Shown here in pieces: positions 1 through 7,928 of a DNA stretch of 23,150 nucleotides. The DNA is taken from assembly GCA_900553985.1 (NCBI GenBank), contig USFW01000028.1, positions 1 through 23,150 on the forward strand. The letters are read 5' to 3'. This DNA is from an uncultured Clostridium sp. (GTDB lineage Bacteria; Bacillota; Clostridia; TANB77; CAG-508). Numbering within the stretch: position 1 is the first letter of the stretch; every line of letters starts with the position of its first letter. The notes below the pieces were generated by a model. That model saw only the letters and a program-made list of their open reading frames with translations. It searched no databases and had not been told where the DNA came from. Both the position numbers and the translations under genes were made by a program.

Positions 1-89
1 GGGGTCGGAGACAAAAATCATGGTTATATAATTCCAAATAAATAAAAATAATTATCTGAAAATTTACCATGATTTTTGTCTCCGACCCC
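1..89. repeat. Long palindromic repeat (REP/MITE-like)
   Basis: Bases 1-24 (starting GGGGTCGGAGAC) and 66-89 (ending GTCTCCGACCCC) are perfect inverted complements of 24 bp around a 41-base AT-rich loop. The GC-rich outer ends are out of character for this AT-rich genome. A shorter 11-bp direct repeat (CGACCCCAAAA) occurs at 83-93 and 100-110, followed by a C-rich stretch to about 140. Inference: an extragenic palindrome of the kind associated with REP-associated transposases or MITEs. No transposase is present in the window and the element starts at the window edge, so it may extend further left. Confidence 0.7.
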
Positions 90-160
90 AAAATCATCTC
101 GACCCCAAAAACACCTTCTCTTCGCCCCCCAAGCATCGTTTCTGACTACAAATCACGAAA

Positions 161-1366
161 TCATTTATACAATTTTATCTCAAATTCCGTACCACTATTC
201 TCTTTTTCTTGACAACTTTTAACTCTTATTTCTCCATTTTGATTATCTATAATACTCTTACAAAAAGCAAGTCCTATTCCTAGACTATCATTACTACTAT
301 TTTCTGACTTATAAAATCTCTCAAAAATATGAGTTATATCTTTTTTACTAATTCCTTCTCCATTATCTTTTATTTTTAATTTAGTATATATATTATTTTC
401 TTCAACTTTTATTTCTATAGCCTTTCCCTTATGTTCTAATGCATTTTTTACTATATTACTAATAGCTTCCATAGTCCATTTTTTATCACATACCAGATTT
501 TCTTTTTTATTAGATAATATTTTTATTTCTGCATTTTTGGCTTCGCACATTGGTTTAAAATTATTTTTTATTTCTGTTAATATTTCGTATGCATTTTCTT
601 TTTTCTTATTTAGTTTTATTGTTTTTGAATCTAATTTTGCTATATTTAAAATATTTTTTACTAGCCAATTTATTTTTTCTAATTCTTTTTGAGCATTATC
701 CAAAAATTCCTCTTTTTTCTTTGAATCCAAGTCTTTATATAATATATCATTAATTAAATTTAATGCTGTTAATGGTGTCTTTAATTGATGTGAAATATCT
801 GATATTAATCTTTCTATGTCTTTACTATTTTTTTCTAAAATACTATTCTTTTCTTTTAACATTATTGTCATATCATATATATCATTTTTTAGAATGCTAA
901 AATTACTTTCGTCTTGTTCTTTTAAATCTAATAAATAATTTCCTTTTAATAATTCTTTACAATATTTATCTAATTCCTTTATCTTTTTATTTTGCTTTAT
1001 ATTATATATAATAAAAATCAAAATAATTCCTATAATTTCTACCATTATAAGTACTGTAAATATTATTATTGGTGTTGTTAAATTATTAAGTTTAGGATTT
1101 ATACTATCTATATTTTTAGGTTCAAATCCATACTTATTTAGTATATCTTGATTATTTGTGCTTTTTTTAAAAACTTCTTTTATTATTTCTTCTTCTAACT
1201 CAGGATTTTTTTCAACAACCACATTTATTACTTGATTTGCATAATCATATATTTGTTCTTTATATGTATTTTTTATAATGTTCAACAGATTTATATTTGT
1301 TATAATAATTAAAACTAATAATATTAATACAATTATGCATAAATTTCTTTTTTGTTTTTTATTCAT
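161..1366 (-). CDS. Sensor histidine kinase (two-component system)
   Basis: 401-residue membrane histidine kinase, partner of the response regulator just upstream. The N-terminal membrane segment (about 9-31) and a second one (about 98-122) enclose an extracellular sensor region of about 65 residues. The H-box SHQLKTPLTAL carries the phospho-accepting His193. N-box residues N304/N308, the G1 box DNGEGIS (334-340), the F-box FERFY (348-352) and the G2 box GIGLAF (363-368) form a complete ATPase domain. It should autophosphorylate His193 and pass phosphate to Asp52 of the regulator. The 140-base gap to the regulator shows no terminator, so co-transcription is likely. The ATG at 1366 follows AGGAATGAG. 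The signal sensed is unknown. No ABC permease adjoins it, unlike Bce-type systems. Confidence 0.93.
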   Translation of the reverse strand: MNKKQKRNLCIIVLILLVLIIITNINLLNIIKNTYKEQIYDYANQVINVVVEKNPELEEEIIKEVFKKSTNNQDILNKYGFEPKNIDSINPKLNNLTTPIIIFTVLIMVEIIGIILIFIIYNIKQNKKIKELDKYCKELLKGNYLLDLKEQDESNFSILKNDIYDMTIMLKEKNSILEKNSKDIERLISDISHQLKTPLTALNLINDILYKDLDSKKKEEFLDNAQKELEKINWLVKNILNIAKLDSKTIKLNKKKENAYEILTEIKNNFKPMCEAKNAEIKILSNKKENLVCDKKWTMEAISNIVKNALEHKGKAIEIKVEENNIYTKLKIKDNGEGISKKDITHIFERFYKSENSSNDSLGIGLAFCKSIIDNQNGEIRVKSCQEKENSGTEFEIKLYK

Positions 1367-1506
1367 TTTTCATCTCATTCCTTTTTCGTTCCTTTAGCTC
1401 TTATTTGCAGAAGGTATAAATTAATTTAACTAAATAACTTTATTTTATATCATAATTTGCTTTAACTTCTTACTAAACTTATTTTTTATTCGAATTTTGT
1501 TTATTC

Positions 1507-2181
1507 TTATTTTTCTATCTTATATCCCAACCCTCTTATAGTTTTTATTATTTCTGGATTATTTGCATCTTTTTCAATCTTTTCTCTTATTCTTTTTATG
1601 TATACAGTCAATGTATTATCATTTACATAGTTTTCATCTTTATCCCATATATTTGATAGTATTTGTTCTCTTGATATTATTCTTCCTCTATTTTCAAACA
1701 ACATCACAAGTATTTTATATTCTAAGGCTTTTAGTTCTATTTCCTTGTCATCTTTATATACTTTACTATTAGTAAGATTTATTTCTATGTTTTTTATTTT
1801 TATTATGTCATATTCTTCTGATTTATTATGTCTTAAAACATTTTTTATTCTTGACAATAATTCTCCTGCATGAAATGGTTTTGTAATATAGTCATCTGCA
1901 CCTAATTCAAAACCTTTTACAATATCTTTTTCTTCATCTAAGGCTGTTAAAAATATTACTGGAATGTTTTTTTCTTCTTTTAATTTTTTATAAAAATAAT
2001 ACCCTGTACCATCTGGTAAGTTTATGTCTAATAAAATTATATTATAAGAATTATTATTTACTTTTTCTAAACCTTCTTTTACCCTACTTGCCGTTTCAAC
2101 AATAAAACCTTCTGTTTGAAGATAATATTTAATTGTAGTTTGAATTCCATTGTCGTCTTCTATTAGTAATATTTTTTTCAT
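1507..2181 (-). CDS. OmpR/PhoB-family response regulator
   Basis: 224 residues: an N-terminal receiver domain (1 to about 115) with acidic pocket Asp9/Asp10, phospho-acceptor Asp52 in the DINLPDG loop, Thr79 and Lys101 (ITKPF). A C-terminal winged helix (about 128-223) includes TVYIKRIREKI and ends in the usual GLGYKIEK. All conserved residues are present, so it should be a phosphorylation-dependent DNA-binding regulator. The start at 2181 follows AAGGAAAGGA. It is the first gene of the two-component operon. The 12-base string TTTAACTTCTTA occurs upstream of both this gene (2201-2212) and the kinase (1461-1472) and could be an autoregulatory site. Target genes are unknown. Confidence 0.95.
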   Translation of the reverse strand: MKKILLIEDDNGIQTTIKYYLQTEGFIVETASRVKEGLEKVNNNSYNIILLDINLPDGTGYYFYKKLKEEKNIPVIFLTALDEEKDIVKGFELGADDYITKPFHAGELLSRIKNVLRHNKSEEYDIIKIKNIEINLTNSKVYKDDKEIELKALEYKILVMLFENRGRIISREQILSNIWDKDENYVNDNTLTVYIKRIREKIEKDANNPEIIKTIRGLGYKIEK

Positions 2182-2289
2182 GTTCTTACTATCCTTTCCT
2201 TTTAACTTCTTATTTTATATGCACAGTTTCTTTCTATACATACTTTATAATTTATCTTAAAAATAATTATCTCTCCTAATATTATTTTT

Positions 2290-2320
2290 AAGTTATAAGA
2301 AATGCATTTTTCTATAACTT
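2290..2320. promoter_or_regulatory. Near-palindromic dyad upstream of the response regulator
   Basis: AAGTTATA (2290-2297) and TATAACTT (2313-2320) are perfect inverted repeats around an AT-rich centre that itself reads nearly symmetrically about TGCA. It lies between the valS terminator and the regulator start. It may be an operator or simply AT-rich symmetry; nothing else supports a function. Confidence 0.25.
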
Positions 2321-2321
2321 G

Positions 2322-2374
2322 AAAAAAGCACATATCAGTTATCATTTGTATCTTTCAAACTAATATATGCTTTT
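2322..2374 (-). terminator. Intrinsic terminator of valS
   Basis: On the minus strand the arm at 2374-2358 pairs with 2340-2324 in a 17-bp stem (two G-U pairs) over a 17-base loop, ending in GCTTTTTT. It lies 33 bases past the valS stop and separates valS from the two-component operon. Confidence 0.85.
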
Positions 2375-2406
2375 ATAATATTATAAATCATCTATAAAAT
2401 CAATTG

Positions 2407-5058
2407 TTACTTTTCTAATTTTGCTAACATTTCTTTATATTTTTGTAATTTTGCTTGTTCTTCTTCAATCTTACTTTGAGGAGCTTTATTCATAAAACCT
2501 GGATTTGATAGCATTTTTTCACATCTTGCTACTTCTGATTTTAATCTTTTCTTTTCTTCTTCTAATCTTTTTCTTTCTTGTTCCATATCAACTAAACCTT
2601 CAAATGGAATATATAATTCAATTCCATCTTCTAATATGCTTATTGCATCTTCTTTTATACCTGTTTTATTTTCTTGAATTATAATGTCATTTCCAAATCC
2701 TAGCTTTAATAAAAATTCTTTTGCTTCTTTAATTTTGCTCTCATATTTTTCTGTAACAAATATTAAATCTGCTTTTTTTGATGGATGCACATTCATTTTT
2801 GCCCTTGTATTTCTTATTTCTGTTATTATTCTTTTTAGCATTTCTACAAAATTTTCTTCGTCTTTAAATTCATCTTTATTTTTTGCACCTGGCCATTTTG
2901 ATACCATCAAATCTTTATCATTATATTTTACTAAATTTCTATAAATTTCTGTTGTTACAAATGGCATAAATGGATGTAATAGTTTCATAGATATACCAAA
3001 TATATAGTCTAATACATAACATACTTTTACTTTTTCATTATAATCTTCACTATACAATCTTGGTTTTACCATTTCTATGTACCAATCGCAAAACTCATTC
3101 CAAATAAAGTTATATACTTTGTCAAGTGCAACTCCTAAATCATAATTTTCTAAGTTGTTTGTTACTTCCTCAATTAGTGTTTCTAATTTACTTATTATCC
3201 ATTTATCTTCAATTTTTAATAATTCACTATTATATTTTTTTGTTTCTTTGTTATATACTTCTTCATGGAATTTTATGATATCTTCTTCTTTTACTTCATT
3301 ATTAGTGATAAATTTTGTTGCATTCCATATTTTATTTGCAAAGTTTGATGCTTGTTCTAGTTTTTCAGGCATATATCTTATATCATTTCCCATTGTTGTT
3401 CCTGATATAACAGCAAATCTTAAACTATCAGCTCCATATTTATCAATTATTTCTATTGGGTCTATTCCATTTCCTAGAGTTTTTGACATTTTTCTTCCTT
3501 GGCTATCTCGTACCATTCCATGAATTAATATATCTTTAAATGGTGCTTTTCCTGTAAATTCAATGCCTTGTGACATCATTCTTGAAACCCAGAAAGTTAT
3601 TATATCAAATCCTGTTACTAATACATTGGTTGGATAAAATGTTTTATAATCTTCTGTTTCTGTATTAGGCCAACCTAAAGTTGAAAATGGCCATAATGCT
3701 GAACTAAACCATGTATCTAGTGTATCTTCATCTTGATGTAATTTTGTGCTACCACATTTTTCACATTTTTTTGGTGCTTTTTTAGCAACATTTATATGTC
3801 CACATTCTTCACAATAATATGCTGGTATTTGGTGTCCCCACCATAATTGTCTTGATATACACCAATCTTGAATATTATCTAACCAGTTAAAGTATTGTTT
3901 TTCATATTTTTGTGGTATAAATTTAGCTTCATTATTTCTTACTGAATCTGCTGCTTTTTTGGCTAAATCTTTCATTGATACAAACCATTGCTCTGATATT
4001 TTTGGTTCTATTGTTGTTTTACATCTTTCACATTTACCAACATTATGAGTATATTCTTCTTCTTTTATTAATGCTCCTATTTCTTTTAGCTTTTCTACAA
4101 TTTTATTTCTTGCTTCTAATAAATCCATTCCTTTATATTCAGGAACTAAATTTCCCATTTTGTAGTTTTCATCAAAAACTTCAATTATTTCTAAATTATG
4201 TCTTATTCCTGCTTGATAGTCATTCATATCATGTGCTGGTGTTATTTTTACACAACCTGTTCCAAATTCTTTTTCTACAAATTCATCTGCAATAATTGGA
4301 ATTTCTTTATTCATTATAGGTAAAATACATTTTTTACCTACTAAATCTTTATATCTTTCGTCATCTGGATGTACTGCAACTGCTGTATCTCCTAGCATTG
4401 TTTCTGGCCTTGTAGTTGCCACTATTATATATCTATCTTCTTCTCCTGATATTTTATATCTTATATGCCATAAGTGTGAAGCTTCTTCCTTATATTCAAC
4501 TTCTGCATCTGATATAGATGTTTTACAATTAGGACAGTAATTTATCATTCTTGTTCCTTTATATATTAGTCCTTTATTATATAGATCTACAAATTGTTCT
4601 AAAACTGCTTCTGATAATCCTTCGTCTAAAGTAAATCTTCTTCTGTCCCAATCACAAGAACATCCTAATTTCTTTTGTTGCTCTTGAATTGTTCCTCCAT
4701 ATAGTTTAGTCCATTCCCAAGCTTCTTCTAGGAATTTTTCTCTTCCTAATTCTTGTTTAGTTTTTCCTTCATTTTTTAGTTTTTCTACAACTTTCATCTC
4801 TGTTGAAATAGATGCATGGTCAGAGCCTGGAAGCCATAGAGTATTATATCCTTGCATTCTTTTAAAACGGATTAATATATCTTGTATTGTACCATCTAAT
4901 GCATGTCCCATATGTAGCTTTCCTGTAACATTTGGTGGTGGCATCATTATGCAGTAACTTTCTTTGGATTTGTCCATGCTAGGTTTAAAATATCCTTTTT
5001 CTTCCCATTCTTTATATAGTTTGTCTTCAAAATCTTTTGGATTGAATTTTTCATTCAT
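2407..5058 (-). CDS. valS: Valine--tRNA ligase
   Basis: 883 residues, the usual length for bacterial ValRS. A class Ia synthetase that joins valine to tRNA-Val with ATP and edits mischarged threonine. The HIGH-type motif is HMGH (49-52, in PPPNVTGKLHMGHALD) and the KMSKS motif is KMSKT (523-527). Cys pairs in the connective regions (YCPNCK, CERCK, CEECGH, CEKCG) look zinc-binding. The editing domain contains TTRPETMLGD. The C-terminal 65 or so residues are the Lys/Glu-rich coiled-coil tRNA arm typical of ValRS. The start at 5058 is fixed by GGGAGGAAA a few bases upstream. Expression is governed by the T-box leader upstream. The distance from the T-box terminator to the ATG is unusually long, about 230 bases. 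Confidence 0.98.
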   Translation of the reverse strand: MNEKFNPKDFEDKLYKEWEEKGYFKPSMDKSKESYCIMMPPPNVTGKLHMGHALDGTIQDILIRFKRMQGYNTLWLPGSDHASISTEMKVVEKLKNEGKTKQELGREKFLEEAWEWTKLYGGTIQEQQKKLGCSCDWDRRRFTLDEGLSEAVLEQFVDLYNKGLIYKGTRMINYCPNCKTSISDAEVEYKEEASHLWHIRYKISGEEDRYIIVATTRPETMLGDTAVAVHPDDERYKDLVGKKCILPIMNKEIPIIADEFVEKEFGTGCVKITPAHDMNDYQAGIRHNLEIIEVFDENYKMGNLVPEYKGMDLLEARNKIVEKLKEIGALIKEEEYTHNVGKCERCKTTIEPKISEQWFVSMKDLAKKAADSVRNNEAKFIPQKYEKQYFNWLDNIQDWCISRQLWWGHQIPAYYCEECGHINVAKKAPKKCEKCGSTKLHQDEDTLDTWFSSALWPFSTLGWPNTETEDYKTFYPTNVLVTGFDIITFWVSRMMSQGIEFTGKAPFKDILIHGMVRDSQGRKMSKTLGNGIDPIEIIDKYGADSLRFAVISGTTMGNDIRYMPEKLEQASNFANKIWNATKFITNNEVKEEDIIKFHEEVYNKETKKYNSELLKIEDKWIISKLETLIEEVTNNLENYDLGVALDKVYNFIWNEFCDWYIEMVKPRLYSEDYNEKVKVCYVLDYIFGISMKLLHPFMPFVTTEIYRNLVKYNDKDLMVSKWPGAKNKDEFKDEENFVEMLKRIITEIRNTRAKMNVHPSKKADLIFVTEKYESKIKEAKEFLLKLGFGNDIIIQENKTGIKEDAISILEDGIELYIPFEGLVDMEQERKRLEEEKKRLKSEVARCEKMLSNPGFMNKAPQSKIEEEQAKLQKYKEMLAKLEK

Positions 5059-5286
5059 ATTAAATTTCCTCCCTTTTAATTTAATTATTTTTATTTATAT
5101 TTTTTATTTACTAAAATATATATTTAATATCTATATATAAGTATTTTTTATATTCTTAATACTTTATACATAACTTTTAGACTTTTTCATTGTATAGAAA
5201 ATATCTTGAAACTTTATAGTTTTGCAACGAAAAATAAAAATAAGGTTAATATTAAATTTTATAATTTATTTATATTCTGTAACATC

Positions 5287-5655
5287 AAAAAAGCCCCATA
5301 CTTTTAAATAGTATAAGGGCGAATATATTCACGGTACCACCTTAATTATAACTCATATAATCCAATATAATATTTTATATTTGTTAATTACATTTTAGTT
5401 ACATCTCAATTAAACTTTTAACGCTGTTTAGACGGATTTTCTTACTTCTTATTCATATTTTGATTCCTTAATTTTATATTCGTTTTTTAATTATAAGTAT
5501 ATATAATTAAATAAAAAATATATCCTTGTTTAAATATAAAAATAATTTCAGAAAATCAACTAAAAAAGCTACCTTCAGTTTATCTTTATTTAAGAAGCTT
5601 TCAGCCTATGGCTTCTATTCTCTGGAAACAAGTGTAAACTTACTCCTCTTTTTTC
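5287..5655 (-). promoter_or_regulatory. T-box riboswitch leader of valS (tRNA-Val sensor, GUA specifier)
   Basis: Minus-strand leader RNA. Stem I base is AAAAAAG (5654-5648) pairing with CTTTTTT. Immediately before the 3' arm, with one base between, stands the triplet GTA (5572-5570), a valine codon and the expected specifier. AGTA and AGAGA elements occur on the 5' side of stem I. The T-box core AAGGTGGTACCGTG lies at 5343-5330 and is followed by the terminator hairpin (5320-5311 with 5301-5293) and TTTTTT. Known mechanism: uncharged tRNA-Val pairs with the specifier and stabilises the antiterminator. The promoter is not clear; TATCAT at 5675-5670 is a weak -10 candidate. Nothing else is recognised in 5059-5286 or 5721-5883. 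Confidence 0.95.
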
Positions 5656-5883
5656 TTGTTTTTATTTATATGATATATATTATTACATATTTTTTAATAA
5701 AATACAAGAGGAAATTTTAATAATCTTTGCTCATATTGTTTCTGCTTTTATTTATTGACTATCTTATTATTGTATATTTTTTATAACATTACTACTAATT
5801 GAAGCCAATATATATTAAACTTTTTTAATAATATTTACATTATTTTTATAACTTTCAATATAACTATAAAATTTTTAATAAAC

Positions 5884-5920
5884 AACATAGGATCCAGCTT
5901 TTTTTGCTGGATCCTATGTT
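5884..5920. terminator. Perfect 15-bp hairpin with T7/A7 loop, probable terminator of the exported-protein operon
   Basis: AACATAGGATCCAGC (5884-5898) and its exact complement (5906-5920) surround a loop of seven T residues. It lies 140 bases downstream of the minus-strand gene ending at 6064. On the minus strand it is followed by GTTTATTAAAAATTTT, a weak U-tract. A smaller palindrome, AAAACAG-A-CTGTTTT (5987-6001), precedes it. Termination is the simplest reading, but the perfect arms and homopolymer loop could also mark a small repeat. Confidence 0.55.
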
Positions 5921-6063
5921 TGAAATGTTTAATCTTCGGTTTTGTTGCTATCACTCTCTAGGTCATGTTTGAAACAGAAAATGTTAAAAACAGACTGTTT
6001 TCATTCCTCTAAAAAAGCATAAAAAAGCACATATTGAACTGAAACAATATTTGTTTCTCACTA

Positions 6064-6591
6064 TTATTTTACTTTATCATAGTTTTTTAAAACTTTATCT
6101 TTATCAACACTTATATAATCTTTATTATCTTTCCATTTAGTTTGTATTCCTCTACTAATCATTATTTCTACTTTATCAGAAGTATCTGTATATTTAGAAA
6201 TTGTCCTATTAGCCTCGCTGTCATCTCCCATATATTTAGCTTCATCTGTATAAGCTACAATATCTCTCGTGTTTCCTCCAAATCCATTTTGCCCTGCAGT
6301 ATCCATTAATATAATTTTTCCATCTTTATTTGCATTATCATATATTCTTATTTCAAAAATCTGCATAGAACTTGGATTTTTTAAATTATCATGATAGCTT
6401 TTTACTACTTTTGCAACCATTTTTTCATCTTCTGATAAAAGGTTTGAAAAATGATTATAAGCAAATAAACCACCAGTAATCAATAAAATAATAATGATTA
6501 TAAAAATAATAATATTTTTAGGCTTTTTTATAAAACTTATCTTTGTGCCATTTTTAGATTTTTCAGAGTTTTTCTCTTTATCTTCTTTCAT
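6064..6591 (-). CDS. Membrane-anchored exported protein of unknown function
   Basis: 175 residues. A charged cytoplasmic N-terminus (about 26 residues, Lys/Glu-rich) is followed by one hydrophobic membrane segment (about 27-46) and an extracytoplasmic domain with the strings NLKNPSSMQIFEI and AGQNGFGG. Similar LKNPSS...NGFGG patterns recur in small Firmicute membrane proteins as I remember them, but I know no defined function. The ATG at 6591 follows GGAG. It lies 15 bases after the preceding gene's stop and the ribosome site sits in that gap, so the two form an operon. It is at the edge of the accessory island, and both products share the same one-helix outside-domain plan. Confidence 0.8.
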   Translation of the reverse strand: MKEDKEKNSEKSKNGTKISFIKKPKNIIIFIIIIILLITGGLFAYNHFSNLLSEDEKMVAKVVKSYHDNLKNPSSMQIFEIRIYDNANKDGKIILMDTAGQNGFGGNTRDIVAYTDEAKYMGDDSEANRTISKYTDTSDKVEIMISRGIQTKWKDNKDYISVDKDKVLKNYDKVK

Positions 6592-6606
6592 AACAATTAC
6601 TCCTTA

Positions 6607-7173
6607 TTACTTTTCAAATTTAATATTTGTTATTTTTATTTCATTTCTTGTAGGATTAATATTATCAGACAAATTCTTTAATTCATAATAATGATCTTTT
6701 TCACTCATCCATTCATAATTAGGTTTTAGTGCTGATACTGTATTATAAATATCTGCAATTCCAATATTAATATTATTTTCTCCTATTGTATTGCCACTTT
6801 CATCTTTAAAATATACTGTTACGGTTATTTGCGTAATTGATTTATCACCATTGTTTTTTACTTTTATATCAGACAATCCCCAAACTTTAGTATTATAATA
6901 AGTATCAAATTCATCCACTACTGCATTTTCTAATACTAAACTATTATTAATATAGTCTATTGCTTCTTGAGTTGTTGAATTACCTCCATTATTACTAATT
7001 CCCCCATTTAAAGTATTTCTTAAATTAGCTGTTGCCTCTTCTACTTTCTTTTGTGCCTCATTTACTCTAACTTGCCTAATAATAAAGTAACCTGCTACTA
7101 TAACAATAATAGCAATAATCACTCCAATAATAATGAATTTTTGTTTTGAATTTTTACCATGTTTATTCTCCAT
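6607..7173 (-). CDS. Membrane-anchored exported protein, FxLYD-like
   Basis: 188 residues from the ATG at 7173. This start is preferred over an in-frame ATG at 7212 because AAAGGGGGT lies directly before it, and the upstream ATG falls inside the promoter -10 region. A short basic N-terminus and a membrane helix (about 13-33) are followed by a coiled, Asn/Gly-rich spacer. The extracellular C-terminal domain (about 80-188) contains VKNNGDKSITQITVTVYFKD, the beta-strand pattern of FxLYD-type domains. These are common in Firmicute surface proteins and have no assigned enzymatic role. First gene of the operon with the next exported protein. Confidence 0.78.
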   Translation of the reverse strand: MENKHGKNSKQKFIIIGVIIAIIVIVAGYFIIRQVRVNEAQKKVEEATANLRNTLNGGISNNGGNSTTQEAIDYINNSLVLENAVVDEFDTYYNTKVWGLSDIKVKNNGDKSITQITVTVYFKDESGNTIGENNINIGIADIYNTVSALKPNYEWMSEKDHYYELKNLSDNINPTRNEIKITNIKFEK

Positions 7174-7202
7174 AACACTACCCCCTTTCTTTATTTTTCT
7201 AT

Positions 7203-7231
7203 ATTGTATCACAAATTTTTATTTTTGTACA
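7203..7231 (-). promoter_or_regulatory. Promoter of the exported-protein operon
   Basis: Extended -10 TGATACAAT (hexamer 7208-7203) lies 17 bases from TGTACA (7231-7226) in the -35 position, 30 bases upstream of the chosen ATG at 7173. The -35 coincides with a GTACA repeat, so a repressor bound there would block it. Confidence 0.55.
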
Positions 7232-7268
7232 CATTTTAGTACACTTATTTTAAATTATTTTTTGTACA
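7226..7268. promoter_or_regulatory. GTACA repeats between divergent genes (candidate operator)
   Basis: TGTACA at 7226-7231, AGTACA at 7238-7243 and TGTACA at 7263-7268, spaced 12 and 25 bases. The outer two share the longer context TTTTTGTACA. They lie between the minus-strand exported-protein operon and the plus-strand ribbon-helix-helix gene. Such regulators commonly bind short repeated half-sites in their own promoters, so autoregulation plus control of the divergent operon is a reasonable inference. Confidence 0.45.
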
Positions 7269-7289
7269 TAATAATAAAAGGTGATAAAA

Positions 7290-7469
7290 ATGAAAAAATT
7301 AAAAATAGAAAAAGCAAAAAAAGGTAATGATACTATTACAAGAACTATAAGAATAAGTGGGAAAACCTTTGATAAAATAAATGAATTAGCCGAAAAAAAT
7401 GAATTAAGTTTTAATAGTGTTATTAATCAAATTATTGAATATGGATTAGAAAATTTGGAAGAAAATTAG
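7290..7469 (+). CDS. Small ribbon-helix-helix DNA-binding protein
   Basis: 59 residues from the ATG at 7290. AAAGGTGAT lies four bases before it, so this is preferred to the in-frame GTG at 7281, which is part of that ribosome site. A Lys-rich N-terminus is followed by a beta-strand (TITRTIRIS, about 15-23) and two helices (KTFDKINELAEKN and SFNSVINQIIEYGLENL), the ribbon-helix-helix fold of Arc/CopG-type repressors and antitoxins. It is probably a dimeric repressor acting on the GTACA repeats just upstream. It stands alone, with no toxin partner next to it. The following antitoxin gene has its own promoter. Confidence 0.7.
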   Translation: MKKLKIEKAKKGNDTITRTIRISGKTFDKINELAEKNELSFNSVINQIIEYGLENLEEN

Positions 7470-7477
7470 ATTTTGTG

Positions 7478-7506
7478 TTGTTTTTGTGTATAAACCGTGA
7501 TACAAT
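7478..7506 (+). promoter_or_regulatory. Promoter of the RelB/DinJ-type antitoxin gene
   Basis: TTGTTT (7478-7483), a 17-base spacer and extended -10 TGATACAAT (hexamer 7501-7506), 30 bases before the ATG at 7537. The same TGATACAAT -10 is used by the divergent exported-protein operon. Confidence 0.6.
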
Positions 7507-7536
7507 TAATATAATAATACTATGGAGGTGATTAAA

Positions 7537-7806
7537 ATGGCTAAAACTGATACTTTGCATATTAGAGTTGAACCATCTGTAAAAATGAAAGCAGAGGAAA
7601 CTTTAAGCGATTTAGGATTATCAATTACTGAAGCAGTTAATGTATTTTTAAATCAAGTCATTTTACACGATGGTATTCCTTTTAAAATTGAAAAACCAAG
7701 ATATAATAAGGAAACTATTCAAGCAATGGAAGATGTTAAAAATGGAAAAAATTTAAGTAAAGCTTTTGATAGTGTAGATGAAATGTTTGAGGAGTTAGAT
7801 AAATAG
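7537..7806 (+). CDS. RelB/DinJ-family antitoxin, orphaned
   Basis: 89 residues. The start at 7537 is preferred to the in-frame ATG at 7522 because the latter is part of the ribosome site ATGGAGGTG, leaving six bases to the second ATG. The N-terminal ribbon-helix-helix (about 3-45) has DTLHIRVEPSVKMKAEETL and GLSITEAVNVFLNQV, the standard DinJ/RelB signature. The C-terminal tail (KPRYNKETIQAMEDV...) matches the toxin-neutralising region. In complete systems this antitoxin represses its operon and neutralises a YafQ/RelE-type mRNA endonuclease encoded immediately downstream. Here only a stub of that toxin remains, so the gene appears to be an orphan antitoxin. Confidence 0.92.
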   Translation: MAKTDTLHIRVEPSVKMKAEETLSDLGLSITEAVNVFLNQVILHDGIPFKIEKPRYNKETIQAMEDVKNGKNLSKAFDSVDEMFEELDK

Positions 7807-7901
7807 TACTACAACCTGATTGGCTTTTAATTTATAAAATTGAAAATGATGAATTAACTTTAACAGTATCAAGAACTGGTACTCACTCAGATTTATTTTA
7901 A
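7803..7901 (+). pseudogene. YafQ-type toxin remnant (C-terminal stub)
   Basis: In the frame overlapping the antitoxin stop, codons 7815-7898 read PDWLLIYKI... and end RTGTHSDLF followed by TAA. This is the C-terminal end of YafQ-family mRNA interferases, including the Asp-Trp pair and the final His and Phe that belong to the family active site. About 28 of roughly 90 residues remain. The frame is closed by TAA at 7800-7802, no ATG, GTG or TTG opens it, and the N-terminal catalytic histidines are missing. The toxin was therefore deleted from its start to just before PDW, with the junction at the antitoxin's end. Confidence 0.85.
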
Positions 7902-7928
7902 AAGATACACTTTTATAGTGTACCTTTT
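7900..7928. terminator. Bidirectional terminator between converging genes
   Basis: AAAAG-TACACT (7900-7911) and AGTGTA-CTTTT (7917-7928) pair with one A/C mismatch over a 5-base loop. Plus-strand transcripts continue CTTTTTATT and minus-strand ones TTTTAAAATAAAT. The minus-strand gene's stop codon lies inside the hairpin. Confidence 0.7.

Noticed and set aside
5526..5720. 64-codon plus-strand open frame
   Set aside because: It is the antisense of the valS T-box stem I; there is no ribosome site, and the RNA structure explains the sequence.
7133..7327. Plus-strand open frame crossing the divergent promoter region
   Set aside because: It overlaps the exported-protein start, the operator repeats and the ribbon-helix-helix gene in another frame, with no ribosome site.
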